DNA from: JAAYWY01 sp050945275
Lineage (GTDB): Bacteria; Bacillota; DTU030; DUMP01
Assembly (NCBI GenBank): GCA_050945275.1
Contig: JBMNSQ010000075.1
Location: forward strand, 1 to 8,738
DNA length: 8,738 nt
Direction: 5' to 3'
The notes under the pieces were generated by a model. The model made no database searches. It was not told where the DNA came from and worked only from the letters and a program-made list of their open reading frames with translations. This document shows, piece after piece, positions 7,256 to 8,738 of this stretch (position 1 is the stretch's first letter; the number at the start of each line of letters is the position of its first letter). Made by a program: the position numbers and the translations under genes.

Positions 7256-7277
7256 GGGCAGCTAATCATAGCTGCCC
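7256..7277 (+). terminator. Hairpin after hydA, probable weak terminator
   Basis: GGGCAGCTA (7256-7264) and TAGCTGCCC (7269-7277) form a perfect 9-bp stem with a 4-base loop, 11 bases after the hydA stop. What follows (TGCTCCACTTGT) is poor in T, so termination may be partial, or the hairpin may protect the 3' end of the operon mRNA. Some read-through into smpB is plausible. Confidence 0.55.
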
Positions 7278-7285
7278 TGCTCCAC

Positions 7286-7314
7286 TTGTATCGGTCACCT
7301 ATTCGTGTTACAAT
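7286..7314 (+). promoter_or_regulatory. Predicted sigma-A promoter for smpB-ssrA
   Basis: The -35 box TTGTAT (7286-7291), a 17-base spacer and the -10 box TACAAT (7309-7314) are seen, with an extended -10 TG at 7306-7307. The expected start is near 7321, leaving a leader of about 38 bases. No separate promoter for ssrA is evident in the last part of smpB, so this one probably drives both. Confidence 0.65.
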
Positions 7315-7358
7315 AACGCTGGGCGAAGAGCGCTCTAGGATTAGGTGGTAGATTTGCG

Positions 7359-7844
7359 ATGGCTAAGGTGAAAAAAAGTGGAGAACGAATTGTAACCGAT
7401 AACCGCAAAGCTCGTCATGATTATTTTATTTTGGAAACGTACGAGGCCGGTATCGCACTGGTAGGTACAGAGGTAAAGTCGCTGCGTGAAGGGAAGGCTA
7501 ATTTACGAGACAGCCATGCTCGAGTAGAAAACGGTAGTGTATTTCTTTACAACATGCACATTAGCCCGTACCAAAAAGGTGGTTATGTCAACCATGACCC
7601 ACGCCGCCGGCGCCAATTGTTACTACGAAAGAGCGAGATTCAAAAGTTGATCGGCAAAGTTCAAGAAAAAGGCTTGACGTTGATACCGCTTAAGGTTTAT
7701 TTTAATGAGCGAGGCTTGGCCAAGGTGGCACTGGCCTTGGCTAAGGGTAAAAAGTCTTACGATAAACGCAGTGATATAGCTGCCCGCGATGCTAAACGGG
7801 AGATCGAGCGGGCCTTTAAGGAGCGTTCCTTGGGGGCGATTTAG
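7359..7844 (+). CDS. smpB: SsrA (tmRNA)-binding protein SmpB
   Basis: SmpB binds tmRNA and delivers it to ribosomes stalled on mRNAs lacking a stop codon; its tail occupies the empty mRNA channel. The 161-residue product shows the family signatures in order: NRKARHDYFILETYEAG (15-31), GTEVKSLREGKANLRDS (36-52), the basic DPRRRRQLLLRKSEI (80-94), LTLIPLKVYFNERG (106-119) and the basic C-terminal tail KGKKSYDKR...RDAKREIERAFKERS (129-157). Length is typical and no key block is missing. The ATG has AGGTGG at 7343-7348. The reading frame ends inside the tmRNA gene: its last four codons and TAG stop overlap the first 13 bases of mature ssrA. It is probably co-transcribed with ssrA from the promoter at 7286-7314. 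Confidence 0.97.
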   Translation: MAKVKKSGERIVTDNRKARHDYFILETYEAGIALVGTEVKSLREGKANLRDSHARVENGSVFLYNMHISPYQKGGYVNHDPRRRRQLLLRKSEIQKLIGKVQEKGLTLIPLKVYFNERGLAKVALALAKGKKSYDKRSDIAARDAKREIERAFKERSLGAI

Positions 7845-8186
7845 GTTCGACGGAGATAGGGCTGGTAGAGGAAGCGAGCCGCGGACCATGGCCGCGTAAC
7901 AACATGGAAAGGCATTAACTGCCAACAACGATTACGCACTGGCTGCGTAACAAAGCGCAGCCCATCCGCCCGGCCTAAGCCTGCGGGGCCGGATACGGGT
8001 GTCATATTAGCGGGCTACCGGTAGACAGCCGCTCTCGAGTCGGTCGGGAAATTAAGAGGGCTAGCCTGGACTGTATCTAGCTTCTGGGAGACAGCACAGG
8101 CAAAATCAAAAGCAGGAGCTACGCTCGTAGATGCCTCTTCTGGCATATTTTCGGACGGGGGGTGCAATTCCCCCCCGCCTCCACCA
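7832..8186 (+). ncRNA. ssrA: Transfer-messenger RNA (tmRNA, SsrA)
   Basis: This one-piece tmRNA of 355 bases rescues stalled ribosomes by acting first as alanyl-tRNA, then as mRNA for a degradation tag. The 5' end GGGGGCG (7832-7838) pairs fully with CGCCTCC (8176-8182), followed by A and an encoded CCA (8184-8186). Conserved GGTTCGACGG (7844-7853) and CTACGCTCGTAGA (8119-8131) are present. A P2 helix pairs 7861-7871 with 8134-8144 with one mismatch. The tag frame is at 7921-7950. The stretch between tag and P2 has the GC-rich segments expected of pseudoknots, which I did not fold in full. The T-arm is odd: six G's and matching C's flank a loop reading TGCAATT, instead of a 5-bp stem and TTCRA-type loop. 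The 5' end lies inside smpB. The call is secure. Confidence 0.96.
7921..7950 (+). other. tmRNA-encoded proteolysis tag reading frame
   Basis: From the resume codon GCC at 7921 the frame reads ANNDYALAA and ends at TAA (7948-7950). With the alanine carried by tmRNA the tag would be AANNDYALAA, ten residues. The end ALAA is the classic recognition signal for ClpXP-type proteases. The bases just before the resume codon (ATTAACT) resemble the usual A/U-rich determinant upstream of tmRNA resume codons. Confidence 0.9.
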
Positions 8187-8223
8187 GATATATACAGCTA
8201 CATAAGTTATATAGCACGATGAC

Positions 8224-8253
8224 AAAGGAGGCCATTTGCAGAGCCTCCTTTTT
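8224..8253. terminator. Bidirectional intrinsic terminator between ssrA and murB
   Basis: AAAGGAGGC (8224-8232) pairs perfectly with GCCTCCTTT (8243-8251) around a 10-base loop. On the plus strand the stem runs into TTTTT (8249-8253), a good terminator for ssrA. On the minus strand the same stem ends in TTTGTC, so it can also serve the convergent murB gene, whose stop lies 46 bases away. Confidence 0.8.
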
Positions 8254-8298
8254 GGAGTTCTTCTGTTTCTTAACGTCGGTTTTTAGTAGCATGGATTA

Positions 8299-8738
8299 TT
8301 AATCGAATTGTCCCCACAGGCGGACTTCGGTTTTCATAGTAATTCCGGAGGCTGCTGCTTCTTTCTTAATGAGCTTAATCAAACTGTAAACATCCTGGGC
8401 GCTAGCACCGCCTAAATTAACAATAAAATTGGCATGGGTGGTGGAAATTTGTGCCTGTCCAATTTGCGTACCTTTTAAGCCAAGCTCTTCTATAACCTTA
8501 CCAGCATACGTTCCTGCTGGGTTGCGGAAAGTAGAGCCGCAGCTAGGAAGGAGAGGTAGTCGCCGTCTTTTTACCTTGCTTTCGGCGATAGCTTGCATCA
8601 CCTGTTCTCGTGGCCTGGAAGTAATACTAAGTAGCGTCTCTAATACAATAAGTTCTTCGTGCTGAAAAACACTGGTACGGTAGGAAAACCGATGTTCTTT
8701 TGGTAGTAGGCGCTTTAGAACACCGTGTTGATCTATTA
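8299..8738 (-). CDS. murB: UDP-N-acetylmuramate dehydrogenase MurB, C-terminal part (cut by window edge)
   Basis: MurB is the cytoplasmic FAD enzyme that reduces UDP-GlcNAc-enolpyruvate to UDP-MurNAc with NADPH in peptidoglycan synthesis. The frame stays open from the right window edge to TAA at 8299-8301, giving 145 C-terminal residues of a protein usually near 300. Visible signatures are FSYRTSVF (8688-8665), KRRRLPLLPSCGSTFRNP with the proton-donor serine in GSTF (8538-8518 for GSTFRNP), then GLKGTQIGQAQIS, HANFIVNLGGAS and the C-terminal TEVRLWG bearing the conserved glutamate. A GTG at 8601 is an internal codon, not the start, since MurB homology continues upstream of it. The FAD-binding N-terminal part lies outside the window. 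It is transcribed towards ssrA. Confidence 0.93.
   Translation of the reverse strand, partial: IDQHGVLKRLLPKEHRFSYRTSVFQHEELIVLETLLSITSRPREQVMQAIAESKVKRRRLPLLPSCGSTFRNPAGTYAGKVIEELGLKGTQIGQAQISTTHANFIVNLGGASAQDVYSLIKLIKKEAAASGITMKTEVRLWGQFD

Noticed and set aside
8210..8217. TATAGCAC after ssrA, matching part of the hyd palindrome arm
   Set aside because: An 8-base match is expected by chance at about this frequency in a window of this size, and no inverted partner lies nearby.
8299..8601. A complete short minus-strand gene starting at GTG 8601
   Set aside because: MurB-like sequence including FSYRTSVF continues in frame to the window edge, so 8601 is an internal codon and the gene is cut by the window.
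8429..8665. Plus-strand 78-codon frame opposite murB
   Set aside because: The minus strand carries clear MurB motifs throughout, so this is the antisense shadow.
1..8738. CRISPR array, insertion sequence, transposase, attachment site or prophage genes
   Set aside because: No regularly spaced direct repeats, transposase-like frames, terminal inverted repeats around a gene or integrase features were seen. The ssrA 3' end, a common integration target, is followed by a terminator and a housekeeping gene.

Overview
The window looks like chromosome from an anaerobic Gram-positive-lineage bacterium, most likely a member of the Clostridia (Bacillota). This is inferred from a SecG/SmpB/tmRNA neighbourhood typical of Firmicutes, strong AGGAGG-type ribosome binding sites, sigma-A promoters with extended -10 elements, a cation-dependent membrane pyrophosphatase and a trimeric [FeFe] hydrogenase. 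Base composition is near balanced. Genus cannot be assigned from the sequence alone.

Layout. Positions 1-273 are a non-coding leader with a long hairpin and a good promoter, followed by secG (274-492). A terminator-like hairpin (502-530) sits between secG and hppA (558-2522), which encodes a membrane-bound, probably K+-dependent, ion-pumping pyrophosphatase. A 331-base gap (2523-2853) carries the best promoter of the window. Its -10 box lies in one arm of a nearly perfect 15-base palindrome, and a possible Rex-like site lies upstream. Next come three tightly packed genes, hydC-hydB-hydA (2854-7244), for a HydABC-type NAD(H)- and probably ferredoxin-linked [FeFe] hydrogenase. A hairpin and a new promoter lead to smpB (7359-7844) and the tmRNA gene ssrA (7832-8186), which overlaps the end of smpB by 13 bases. 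A bidirectional terminator separates ssrA from a convergent, window-truncated murB (8299-8738, minus strand).

How the genes work together. HydA (catalytic), HydB (flavin/NAD site) and HydC (small [2Fe-2S] subunit) form a soluble complex that makes or consumes H2 while exchanging electrons with NAD(H) and, by family analogy, ferredoxin. HppA recovers energy from pyrophosphate as a Na+ and/or H+ gradient. Both fit a fermentative or acetogenic anaerobe. They lie between secG and smpB, where many Firmicutes carry rnr (RNase R). SmpB and tmRNA form the trans-translation ribosome-rescue system.

No wholly unknown multi-gene system was found. The most notable points are the overlap of the mature tmRNA 5' end with the smpB stop codon, which could make smpB mRNA itself a non-stop message after processing; an atypical tmRNA T-arm; and the promoter-in-palindrome architecture ahead of the hydrogenase operon.
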